A stretch of DNA of 64,000 nucleotides. It comes from Elusimicrobia bacterium GWC2_64_44. GTDB taxonomy: Bacteria > Elusimicrobiota > Elusimicrobia > Elusimicrobiales > UBA9959. Below, piece by piece: positions 26,021 to 33,439 of the stretch (its first letter is position 1; the number at the start of each line of letters is the position of its first letter). The notes under the pieces are model-generated. The model did not search any database and was not told the origin of the DNA. It saw nothing but the letters and a program-made list of their open reading frames with translations. The stretch lies in NCBI GenBank assembly GCA_001799845.1, contig MGUG01000007.1:1-64000 (forward strand), written 5' to 3'. The position numbers and the translations under genes were made by a program.

Positions 26021-26788
26021 ATGGCACTTGTAAAAAAGAAAGTCCAGATGCCGGTCGTGTGGCTGACGGTCTACAGCGACCTCATCACCAACGAGGCACT
26101 GTTTTTCATGATGCTGTTCGCCAGCGTTCTCATCGCCTATCAGAAGGGCATGACCGAGGCCGAGTTCCGCGACTATATGCGCGGCGTCTCCTCGGCCATC
26201 CACCACAGGGAGGCCGCGGCCCAGGTCATGTCCGAGACCGGCAAGAAGCTCGCAAAGATCGAGGGCGTCGCCGGGGTCAAGATGAGCGACAAGGACCTGC
26301 GCATAGTGCTGCCCGAGCCGGTGCTGTTCGAGTCCGGCAAGGCCAAGCTGAAAGAGGAAGGAGCCCAGGTGCTGACTGACATCGGCACGGCGCTCGCCGC
26401 CACGCGCTACGACCTGGCCATAGAAGGGCACACCGACGACGTGCCGATAACGCAGACCGCCCCGCCGGGCATGAAGCGCTGGCAGCTGGCCATGGCCCGC
26501 TCCACCGGCCTCGGGCCTTACTATTCCAACAGGGAGCTGTCCGCGGCGCGCGCCCTGCAGGTGCTGCAGTATTTCAGCCGCGAGAAGCTGCTGGTGCCGG
26601 AGCGCCTGACGGCCGCCGCGTACGGCGAGTTCATCCCCGCCGTGCCCAACACCAGCGACGAGAACCGCGCCCAGAACCGGCGCATAGAGATAAAGCTGGT
26701 GCTGCGCGACAGGCGGGCCATGGTGCGGGCCGAGCAGGCCGCCGCCGCCGCGCCTCAGCCCCAGCCGGAACAGGCAACGACACCGTGA
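26021..26788 (+). CDS. motB: MotB-like stator subunit with channel Asp and OmpA domain
   Basis: 255 aa. A short cytoplasmic N-terminus (KKKVQMP) leads into one membrane helix, WLTVYSDLITNEALFF, which aligns without gaps to the MotB consensus W-[LT]-F-A-D-L-M-T-L-L-x-x-F-F. D20 is in the place of the essential ion-binding Asp (E. coli D32). E25 adds a second acidic residue inside the helix, where MotB normally has Leu. After a plug/linker region, residues ~95-235 are an OmpA/MotB peptidoglycan-binding domain (EGHTDDVPI; ENRAQNRRIEIKL). A Gln/Pro/Ala tail follows. Its TGA overlaps the GTG start of the next MotB paralogue. Confidence 0.9.
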   Translation: MALVKKKVQMPVVWLTVYSDLITNEALFFMMLFASVLIAYQKGMTEAEFRDYMRGVSSAIHHREAAAQVMSETGKKLAKIEGVAGVKMSDKDLRIVLPEPVLFESGKAKLKEEGAQVLTDIGTALAATRYDLAIEGHTDDVPITQTAPPGMKRWQLAMARSTGLGPYYSNRELSAARALQVLQYFSREKLLVPERLTAAAYGEFIPAVPNTSDENRAQNRRIEIKLVLRDRRAMVRAEQAAAAAPQPQPEQATTP

Positions 26789-27465
26789 AGAAAAAGAAAC
26801 TGGATTTCTCGGCGGCCATGACCGCCTACCTGATGCCCTATATAGGCGTCATGACGATCCTGTGCATCTTCTTCCTCATCCAGTACGCCGACTATTCCGA
26901 GCGTCTCAAGAAGAAGAACGCCGAGCGCAACGAGAATATCGCCCTGGAGGTCAAAGAGGACCTCAAGGACATGGAGAACGTGAAGGTGGAGGTCATGGAG
27001 GACGGCATCAAGGTGACGCTGCCGTCGTCGGTGGTCTTCGACCTCAGCGTGGCCCGGTTGAAAGACGCGGCCCTGCCCACGCTGCAGAATTTCGCCGAGA
27101 GCATCAAGAAGCTCGACGCCCTCTACCTGGTGACCGTAGAGGGCCACACCGACAACGCGCCGGTCTTCTACGGCGGGGACTTCTCTTCCAACTGGGAACT
27201 GTCGCTGTACCGGGCCATCAGCGTGGTGGATTTTCTGGTGCAGCAGGGCAACGACCCGGGCCGGTTCGCGGCCGCGGGCCACGGCGAGTTCAAGCCGCTG
27301 TTCGCCAACGACACCCCCGAGCACCAGGCCGAGAACCGCAGGGTGGAGATCATTATACGCAGGAAAACCACGGCCGCCGCCCCGGTGACGGCCATAGCCG
27401 GCGCGGCGCTAGTGCCCGCCGCAAATAAGGCAGCAGGTAAGGCAGACCAAGGAGAACCGATATGA
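26785..27465 (+). CDS. Second MotB-like subunit, lacking the channel Asp
   Basis: 226 aa, GTG start overlapping the previous stop (GTGA). A basic N-terminus (KKKK) precedes one membrane helix, MPYIGVMTILCIFFLIQ. Aligned on the shared MT-x-L-x-x-FF core, the position of the ion-binding Asp is G21. A charged coiled-coil-like stretch (34-60) and an OmpA-type peptidoglycan-binding domain (~60-195; VEGHTDNAPV, AENRRVEIII) follow; the tail is Ala-rich. Since MotB acts as a dimer, this protein could pair with the Asp-containing paralogue to make an asymmetric stator, or serve as a non-conducting wall anchor. The loss is read from the sequence; its effect is inference. It overlaps the CheY-like gene by ATGA. 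Confidence 0.87.
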   Translation: MKKKKLDFSAAMTAYLMPYIGVMTILCIFFLIQYADYSERLKKKNAERNENIALEVKEDLKDMENVKVEVMEDGIKVTLPSSVVFDLSVARLKDAALPTLQNFAESIKKLDALYLVTVEGHTDNAPVFYGGDFSSNWELSLYRAISVVDFLVQQGNDPGRFAAAGHGEFKPLFANDTPEHQAENRRVEIIIRRKTTAAAPVTAIAGAALVPAANKAAGKADQGEPI

Positions 27466-27842
27466 AGATACTCATCGCCGACGACGACGACGACCTGCGG
27501 GACCTGGTGGAGATGGTCCTGGGCTCGGCCGGCTATACCGTCCTGGCCAACAACAACGGCAAGCGGGCCTGGGAGACGCTGCAGAAAGAAGGCGCCGACA
27601 TGGCCGTGCTGGACATCAACATGCCGGAGATGGACGGCCTGGAACTGCTGGACCTGATCCGCAACGACGACCGCTACAAGGAGATGCCCGTGATGCTGCT
27701 CACCGCCCGCAAGGGCATGGACGAGCGCGCCAAGGGCCTGGAGCGCGGCGCCGACGACTACCTGACCAAGCCGTTCGACAACGACGAACTGATACGGCGG
27801 GTGAAACTGCTGGAGCAGGCCTACCCGGCCAACGGGACCTGA
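27462..27842 (+). CDS. CheY-like response regulator of the motor cluster
   Basis: 126 aa single receiver domain. D7-D9 form the acidic pocket, D51 in AVLDINMPEMDG is the phospho-acceptor, LLTAR gives the conserved Thr, and YLTKPFD gives the conserved Lys. There is no DNA-binding domain. Translational coupling to the second MotB gene (ATGA) makes a role in controlling the motor plausible, analogous to CheY acting on the flagellar switch. No kinase is encoded in this cluster; the sensor kinase at 1513-3006 is the nearest candidate. Confidence 0.9.
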   Translation: MKILIADDDDDLRDLVEMVLGSAGYTVLANNNGKRAWETLQKEGADMAVLDINMPEMDGLELLDLIRNDDRYKEMPVMLLTARKGMDERAKGLERGADDYLTKPFDNDELIRRVKLLEQAYPANGT

Positions 27843-27844
27843 GC

Positions 27845-29971
27845 GTGACCATGAGGACCGTGAAAACTATCCTGGCGGCCGCCCTGGCCGCCTGCTGGGC
27901 GGCGGCGGCGCAGGCCGCGCCGTCCATGATAGTCTTGTCCTCGGCCACCTACAACTCGGTAGGGGCGGACGACAGGGCCACCGCCGTCTATATAGACCCC
28001 GCCGGCAACATCTTCGTCACGGGCAACAGCGGCAACGACTACCTCTCGATAAAATATACAAAGACCCTGACGCCGGGCACGCCCATGATCTACACCAACG
28101 GGCGCGGCGGCAACATCCCCGGCGGCATAGCGGTGGACGGCCTCGGCAACATCCTGGTGGCGGGCATGGAGACCAACGCCTCTTTCCTGCAGGACTACCT
28201 GCTCCTCAAGTATTCCTCTAATTTCGGCGCGCTGCTCTCCTCGGCCTCTTTCGACAGCGGCAATTACGACAGAGCCACCGCGGTAAATACCGACGGCCAG
28301 AATAACGTCTACGTTACCGGCTTCAGCAACGACGGCCTCACCGATAATTTCTATACCATTAAATACAGCCCGGCCCTGAACCAGCTCTCCACGGCGGCCT
28401 ACGACAGCGGTGACCTGGACCAGCCCTTCGCGATGGCCTTCAACGGCAGCGACCTGATAGTGGCCGGCTACACCAGGGCCGGGGGAACAAACAACAACGT
28501 ACGCCTGGTCCGCTACGACAACCAGCTCAACTACCTGCCGCCCTCGGTCTCCTTCGACAGCGGCGGCGACGACCGGGCCGTAGGCGTGGCGGTGGATTCC
28601 GACGGCAATATCATCGTAGCGGCGCGGCAGGCCGCCAATATGCTGGCGCTCAAGTACGACAGCACGCTGACGACGCTGCTCTCCTCCGCCGTGTATGCGG
28701 GCGGCACGCCCACCGGCGTGGCCGTGGACCTGGCGGACAACGTGATCCTGACGGGCTATACGGGCACCGCCGGCTCGGCCGACTTCTTCACCATCAAGTA
28801 CGACGCGGCCCTGAACGCGGTGTCCACGGCCGCCTACAACGGCGGCGCCAACGGCACCGACCAGTCCAACGCCGTGGCCGTGGACGCCGAGGACAACCTG
28901 GTGGTGGCCGGCCAGTCCAGCAGCGCCGATTTCGACTACTTCATCGTCAAGTACAACGCCTCCCCGCGCCTGAGCGAAGTCACCCCGCTCTATATCGGCG
29001 AGACGGCCAACGTTACGCTGACCGGCAGGGGCCTGCTTGCGGATACCGCGGTCTCTTTCTCCGACCCCGGCATCTCCACCGGCGCATATTCCTACAACTC
29101 CGGCCAGATCACGCTGGCGGTGACGCCGTCGGCGGCCGTGGTGCTGGGCGTCACCACCATCACCGTCACCAACTCCAACGGGGAGTCTTACACCAGCGCA
29201 GCGCTGGCCCGCACCCGCCTGCGCCAGACCATCGCCGCCGGCGCTTCCGCCGACATAACGGCCATGACTACCCTGGGCCAGATCTCCCTCTCCGTGCCGG
29301 CCGGCTCCTTCGTCGGGCTGCCGGAAACCATCACCCTTTCTCCCGAGGCCGCGGCGTCCGGTGACATTCAGCAGGTGGGCGAGGCCCTCTTCGTGGCCGG
29401 CACGCCCTCCACCACCTCCCTGCTCAACCTGACCATCACGCTGCGCTACAGCGTGGCCGACCTGGCCGGCTACGCCGAGGGCGAACTGTCCCTGGCGTAT
29501 TTCGACTCCCTGGCCGGCTGGGTCACGCTGCCCTCTTCGGTCAACACCTCGGCCAAGACCGTAACGGCTTCAGCCAAGCCGGCCAACACGAAATACGCTG
29601 TGGTAAAACTGATCAACACCGGCGGCGGCGGCGGCGGCGGGGGCGGCGGCGGCGGGGCTGGCGGCAGCGGCATACCGGCCAAGGTCTACCCCAATCCCTA
29701 CCGGCCCGGCAGCGGCGGCAGCTTCGACGATTCGACCCTGGGCGCGGGCATAGTCTTCGCCGGGCTGGGCGCCGGCCAGGCCTTCAAGCTGACCATAGTG
29801 GACCTGGCCGGGCAGCTGGTCTACCAGAAATCCGCCTCTGCCGACGCCAGCGGCAAGTACCTCTGGGACACCAAGACCGCCTCAGGCGGCAACGCCACCA
29901 CCGGCGTCTACATCTATTACATCAAGGGAGGCGGGGAGCCCGTGAAGGGCAAGTTCTCCATCATCCGCTGA
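27845..29971 (+). CDS. Exported SBBP-type beta-propeller protein with YPNP C-terminal domain
   Basis: 708 aa secreted protein. Signal peptide (about 1-25, ending AQAAP), then ~345 residues of 45-55-residue repeats of the type 'DRATAV..D..NN.YVTG.S...D..TIKY', typical of SBBP beta-propeller repeats. An IPT/TIG-like Ig domain (~380-460), a ZU5-like beta region (~465-590) and a polyglycine linker follow. The last ~98 residues begin VYPNPYRPG and end GVYIYYIKGG...GKFSIIR, a FlgD/type IX-like C-terminal domain. GTG at 27845 is 8 nt from GGGA; ATG at 27851 is an alternative start. It follows the CheY-like gene by 2 bp and is followed by a PorV-like gene 3 bp later. Ligand unknown. Confidence 0.83.
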   Translation: MTMRTVKTILAAALAACWAAAAQAAPSMIVLSSATYNSVGADDRATAVYIDPAGNIFVTGNSGNDYLSIKYTKTLTPGTPMIYTNGRGGNIPGGIAVDGLGNILVAGMETNASFLQDYLLLKYSSNFGALLSSASFDSGNYDRATAVNTDGQNNVYVTGFSNDGLTDNFYTIKYSPALNQLSTAAYDSGDLDQPFAMAFNGSDLIVAGYTRAGGTNNNVRLVRYDNQLNYLPPSVSFDSGGDDRAVGVAVDSDGNIIVAARQAANMLALKYDSTLTTLLSSAVYAGGTPTGVAVDLADNVILTGYTGTAGSADFFTIKYDAALNAVSTAAYNGGANGTDQSNAVAVDAEDNLVVAGQSSSADFDYFIVKYNASPRLSEVTPLYIGETANVTLTGRGLLADTAVSFSDPGISTGAYSYNSGQITLAVTPSAAVVLGVTTITVTNSNGESYTSAALARTRLRQTIAAGASADITAMTTLGQISLSVPAGSFVGLPETITLSPEAAASGDIQQVGEALFVAGTPSTTSLLNLTITLRYSVADLAGYAEGELSLAYFDSLAGWVTLPSSVNTSAKTVTASAKPANTKYAVVKLINTGGGGGGGGGGGGAGGSGIPAKVYPNPYRPGSGGSFDDSTLGAGIVFAGLGAGQAFKLTIVDLAGQLVYQKSASADASGKYLWDTKTASGGNATTGVYIYYIKGGGEPVKGKFSIIR
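29621..29657 (+). repeat. GGC-rich simple repeat encoding a polyglycine linker
   Basis: A 37-bp tract made almost only of GGC/GGG units encodes about 12 consecutive Gly residues between the beta domains and the C-terminal sorting-type domain of the propeller protein. Such tracts can slip in replication; gain or loss of whole triplets would change linker length, other changes would remove the C-terminal domain. Confidence 0.8.
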
Positions 29972-29974
29972 CCT

Positions 29975-31126
29975 ATGAAGAAGACCGCCTCCCCGCTCAT
30001 CCTCCTGACGGCCGCCCTGCTGCTGGCCGCCGGCGGGGCGCGCGCGGCCGGCACCTCCGGCGCCTCTTTCCTGCGCGTGGGCTGGGGCGCCAGGCCGGCC
30101 GCCATGGGGGAAGCCTTCACCGCAGCCGCCGACGACGTGGACGCGGTCTACTGGAACCCCGCCGGCCTCAACTACGTCAAGCGCCTGCAGCAGACCTTCG
30201 GCCACAACAGCTGGCTGGAGGGGACCAACTTCGAGCATGCCGCCTTCGCGCTGCGCCGCAGCACCGCCTCCGTGCTGGGCGTGGGCATCGCCTACCTTAA
30301 TACAGGGGACATAGAGCGCGGCAACAAGTACGGCTACACCGAAGGCTACTACAGCGCCGCCGACATGTCGGTGCTGCTGTCCTACGCGCGCAGGCTCAAG
30401 AAGATCCATACCGGCGTCACGCTGAAGGTGGTGCAGGAGCGCATCGAGAGCTCTGAGGCCAAGGCCTTCGCCGCCGACGCCGGCGCCATCTACGAATTTT
30501 CCCCGAAGCTGCGCCTCGGCGCGACGCTAAAGAACCTGGGCACGGGCCTGACGCTGACCAAAGAGGCGGCCCCGCTGCCCATGGGCCTGCGGGCGGGCGC
30601 GGCGCTGCAGTTCTCCAAGAACCTCCTGCTCACCTCCGACGCCAGCCTGCCTTTCGACGATTCGCTGAGCCTGCATTTCGGCGCGGAATACATCTACCCG
30701 TCCCCGGTAAAGGGCGTGCGCCTGGCCCTCCGGGGCGGCTTCAAGACCGCCTCTATGGCCTACCTGGGCGCGACCTCGGCCCTCACGCTGGGCTTCGGCG
30801 CCGAGGCGGGGGCCGTCGGGCTGGACTACGCGCTGAGCCCGTACGGGGACCTGGGCCTGACGCACAGGGTCAGCCTCAAGATAAAGTTCGATTCCCTCTC
30901 CGCCAAGGCGGACTCTGACATAGTCATACAGAAGGGCAAGCGGACCATCCGGCGCGGCGCGGCCGAAGTGTACGCCGAGACCCTGCAGTGGTTCGAGGCC
31001 AAGGCGGCTTCCGAAAAGCTTTCCAAGACTGAACAGGCCGCCATCCTCAAGCGCGTCATAGAGAAATTCTCGGCGCTGGGCGTGGACGTCTCCCGGGCCA
31101 GGCAGCTGCTGGGGGCGGGGCAATGA
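29975..31126 (+). CDS. PorV/UPF0164-type outer-membrane protein
   Basis: 383 aa. Signal peptide (1-24, ending GGARAA), then a barrel region with the family signature 'GWGARPAAMGEAFTAAADDVDAV' in two parts (GARPAAMGEAF and DAVYWNPAGLNY), many alternating beta strands, and 'LGATLKNLGTGL', common in PorV/FadL-like proteins. The C-terminal ~75 residues are predicted helical (EVYAETLQWFEAK...LLGAGQ) and would face the periplasm. It lies 3 bp after an exported protein with a YPNP C-terminal domain, the second of three such pairs here. A receptor or shuttle for that domain is the likely role. The following LysM gene overlaps by ATGA. Confidence 0.85.
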   Translation: MKKTASPLILLTAALLLAAGGARAAGTSGASFLRVGWGARPAAMGEAFTAAADDVDAVYWNPAGLNYVKRLQQTFGHNSWLEGTNFEHAAFALRRSTASVLGVGIAYLNTGDIERGNKYGYTEGYYSAADMSVLLSYARRLKKIHTGVTLKVVQERIESSEAKAFAADAGAIYEFSPKLRLGATLKNLGTGLTLTKEAAPLPMGLRAGAALQFSKNLLLTSDASLPFDDSLSLHFGAEYIYPSPVKGVRLALRGGFKTASMAYLGATSALTLGFGAEAGAVGLDYALSPYGDLGLTHRVSLKIKFDSLSAKADSDIVIQKGKRTIRRGAAEVYAETLQWFEAKAASEKLSKTEQAAILKRVIEKFSALGVDVSRARQLLGAGQ

Positions 31127-31734
31127 GCCGCGCCCTGGCCCTTTGCGCCGCCGCGCTGGCGCTGGCGGCCGCGCCGTGCCGGGCCCAGGTCCGCGACACC
31201 CTGGCCAGGGGCGAGGATTTCTTCCTGACCGGCAAGCTGGACTACGCCGTCAATTTTTTCTCCGGCATGGTAAAAGACAACCCCAAAGACTCCAGGGCCA
31301 GGGAGATACTGGGCTACTGCCTGGTGATAAAGGGCAAAGAGGCGCTCCGGGAGGGGAACCCGGCCCAGGCCCGGGTCTCGCTGGCCCGGGCGGGGGACTT
31401 CCTGCCCCGGCACCCTGAGCTGAAGACGCTTGGCCTGCTGGCCGAGCTGGAGGAGAGCGCCCCGACACCCTCGGTCCCGCTCTCCACCGCCACCCTGGAC
31501 ACCGCGGGGGAAACCCAGGCCGTACTGGATTGCCTTTTCGGCGACGGGGAATGCGCCAAGGGCGGCCGCTACGCCGTGCACGTGGTCCGCGAGGGCGAGA
31601 CCATGGCCGAGATCGCCATCCGCTACTACAACGACCTGGCCCTCTGGGAAAAGATCTGGGCCGCCAACCCCCAGCTGGCCAACCCGCACCGCCTGGAGAA
31701 AGGCATGAAGCTGCTTATCCCGCTGGACAAGTAA
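31123..31734 (+). CDS. Exported TPR-like/LysM protein
   Basis: 203 aa. Signal peptide (1-22, ending PCRAQ), then TPR-like helices (~25-115; AVNFFSGMVKDNPKDSRARE), a Thr/Ser/Pro linker, and a C-terminal LysM domain (~148-203: HVVREGETMAEIAIRYYND ... NPHRLEKGMKLLIP). LysM binds peptidoglycan, so this protein probably tethers something to the cell wall in the periplasm. Its start overlaps the stop of the PorV-like gene, which suggests it works with that outer-membrane protein, perhaps fixing the complex to the wall as the MotB OmpA domains do for the stator. Confidence 0.85.
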   Translation: MSRALALCAAALALAAAPCRAQVRDTLARGEDFFLTGKLDYAVNFFSGMVKDNPKDSRAREILGYCLVIKGKEALREGNPAQARVSLARAGDFLPRHPELKTLGLLAELEESAPTPSVPLSTATLDTAGETQAVLDCLFGDGECAKGGRYAVHVVREGETMAEIAIRYYNDLALWEKIWAANPQLANPHRLEKGMKLLIPLDK

Positions 31735-31767
31735 GCGGCCGCGCAGCGTTACCCCCGTTACACTCCC

Positions 31768-31796
31768 TTTAAAAAACCTTCATTATTATCTACAAT
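31768..31796 (+). promoter_or_regulatory. Promoter placed for a leaderless transcript of the acyl-CoA synthetase gene
   Basis: TTTAAA (31768-31773), a 17-bp spacer and TACAAT (31791-31796). The ATG at 31803 lies only 6 bp after the -10 box, so the predicted transcription start is at or next to the start codon. No Shine-Dalgarno sequence is present, in agreement with leaderless translation. Confidence 0.5.
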
Positions 31797-31802
31797 TTGG
31801 GT

Positions 31803-33416
31803 ATGACCGAACCCAAAGACCTGTACTCCTGCCTGGCCAAGACCGCCGAGCGCCACCCCGAAGAGACCGCCTATGTCACGGGAGACAAGGCCATGTCCTG
31901 GCACGAGGTCCTCTACTCCGTGGACCGCGCCGCCGACATGTTCTGGCAACTGGGCCTGCGCAAGGGCGACCGCGCCGCCATAGTGCTGCGCAACTCCGTG
32001 GAGTTCGTCATCTCCTATTTCGCCATGTCCAAGATAGGCGCGGTGGCCGTGCCGATCAACTACCTGGTCTCCAAGGGCGAGGAGATCTCCTATATCCTCG
32101 AGAACTCGGCCTGCAAGGGCGTGGTGACCGAGAAAGAGTTCGTCAAGAACTACCTCTCGGTACAGAAAAACCTGCCGGGCCTCAAGTTCATACTCTCGGC
32201 CGACTTCTGCGGCCTCGACGGCGTCACGGATTTCTGGCAGCACGTCAAGCACGCCCACTACCACCCTCAGACCCAGAAGGCCGCCGCCGACGAGCACGAC
32301 CTGGCCACCATTCTCTACACCTCCGGCACCACCGGCCACCCCAAGGGCGTGCTGCTGACGCACCATAACATGATAGAGAACTCCAAGGCGGCCATAACCA
32401 CCCTGGAGCCCACCAAGAAGGACGTGTTCATGGCGCTGTTGCCGATGTTCCACACCTTCTCCTGGACCGGCAACGTCATCACGCCCATCCTGCTCGGCTC
32501 AAAGACCATGATAGTCAAGAGCATCACCCCGCCCAAGCCCTGGCTGCAGGCCATGGGCCGCGAGGGCGTGACCATCATGATAGCCGTGCCGCAGATCTAC
32601 GGCGTGCTGGCCAAGGAGGCCAAGGGGCTCAAGAAGTTCTTCCTGAAATTCTGGAGCCTGCGCAAGGTGCGCCTCTGCCTGTCCGGAGCGGCGCCGCTCA
32701 ACCGCACCATAGCGGACCATTTCCACAAGTCCTTCGGGCTGCACATCCTCGAGGGCTACGGCCTGACCGAGACCAGCCCCGTGGTCACTATCGTCCCGCC
32801 CAAGTCCCGCAGGCACGGCTCGGTGGGCAAGGCCGTCCCCGGCGTAAAGATCCGCATCCTCGACGAGCAGGGCAACCAGCTCAAGCACGGCGAGGAGGGG
32901 GAAATAGCCGTGATGGGCCCCAACATCACCCGCGGCTACCACGGCAACGATGTTGCCACGCGCGAGCTGTTCACGCAGGACGGCTGGCTCAAGACCGGCG
33001 ACATCGGCGTGCTGGACACCGACGGTTTCCTGTTCATCCGCGACCGCAAGAAGGACATGGTCATCGTGAAGGGCCTCAAGGTGTTCCCGGCGCAGATAGA
33101 GCACACCATCAACACGCACCCCAAGGTGCTCGAGAACGCCGTCATCGGCATTCCCGACGGCTCCGGCAACGAGACGATGAAATGCTTCGTCGTGCCGCGC
33201 CCCGAAGCGGCCCTGGAGAAGGGCGAGGTGATGCGCTTCATCAAGGAAAATTTCGACGCCTACAAGCGCCCCCGCGAAGTGGAGATAGTCTCCGCGCTGC
33301 CCAAGAACGCCCTGCAGAAGGTGCTCAAGCGCGAGCTGCTGAAGAAAGAGCTGGAAAAGCGCGCGAAGGCCTCGGCCGAAGCCGTGGTGGAAAAAGCTCA
33401 CCAGGCCGCGCACTGA
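31803..33416 (+). CDS. fadD: Long-chain acyl-CoA synthetase (AMP-forming)
   Basis: 537 aa member of the ANL superfamily, which activates fatty acids with ATP and CoA. All core motifs are present: P-loop ILYTSGTTGHPKGVLLTH, adenine-site GYGLTETSPV, GWLKTGDIG, and the hinge/Lys region DRKKDMVIVKGLKVFPAQIE; a Lys near the C-terminus (ALQKVLKRELL) corresponds to the catalytic Lys. Length matches the family. ATG at 31803 was chosen; an in-frame TTG lies 6 bp upstream, inside the promoter. No other fatty-acid gene adjoins, so whether it feeds lipid synthesis or degradation cannot be told. Substrate chain length is inferred from family only. Confidence 0.9.
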   Translation: MTEPKDLYSCLAKTAERHPEETAYVTGDKAMSWHEVLYSVDRAADMFWQLGLRKGDRAAIVLRNSVEFVISYFAMSKIGAVAVPINYLVSKGEEISYILENSACKGVVTEKEFVKNYLSVQKNLPGLKFILSADFCGLDGVTDFWQHVKHAHYHPQTQKAAADEHDLATILYTSGTTGHPKGVLLTHHNMIENSKAAITTLEPTKKDVFMALLPMFHTFSWTGNVITPILLGSKTMIVKSITPPKPWLQAMGREGVTIMIAVPQIYGVLAKEAKGLKKFFLKFWSLRKVRLCLSGAAPLNRTIADHFHKSFGLHILEGYGLTETSPVVTIVPPKSRRHGSVGKAVPGVKIRILDEQGNQLKHGEEGEIAVMGPNITRGYHGNDVATRELFTQDGWLKTGDIGVLDTDGFLFIRDRKKDMVIVKGLKVFPAQIEHTINTHPKVLENAVIGIPDGSGNETMKCFVVPRPEAALEKGEVMRFIKENFDAYKRPREVEIVSALPKNALQKVLKRELLKKELEKRAKASAEAVVEKAHQAAH

Positions 33417-33439
33417 CCGCGGCCCGGCGGTAAGGCAAC

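Noticed and set aside
25243-26788. TolQ/TolR or ExbB/ExbD pair
   Set aside because: The first protein has four helices with the MotA prolines, and the second has a MotB helix plus OmpA-type domain, which TolR/ExbD lack.
23770-27842. A conventional flagellar operon
   Set aside because: Only FliF/FliG-like, Mot and CheY-like genes occur. No hook, rod, filament, FliM/FliN or export genes are present, and FliF/FliG are truncated and fused.
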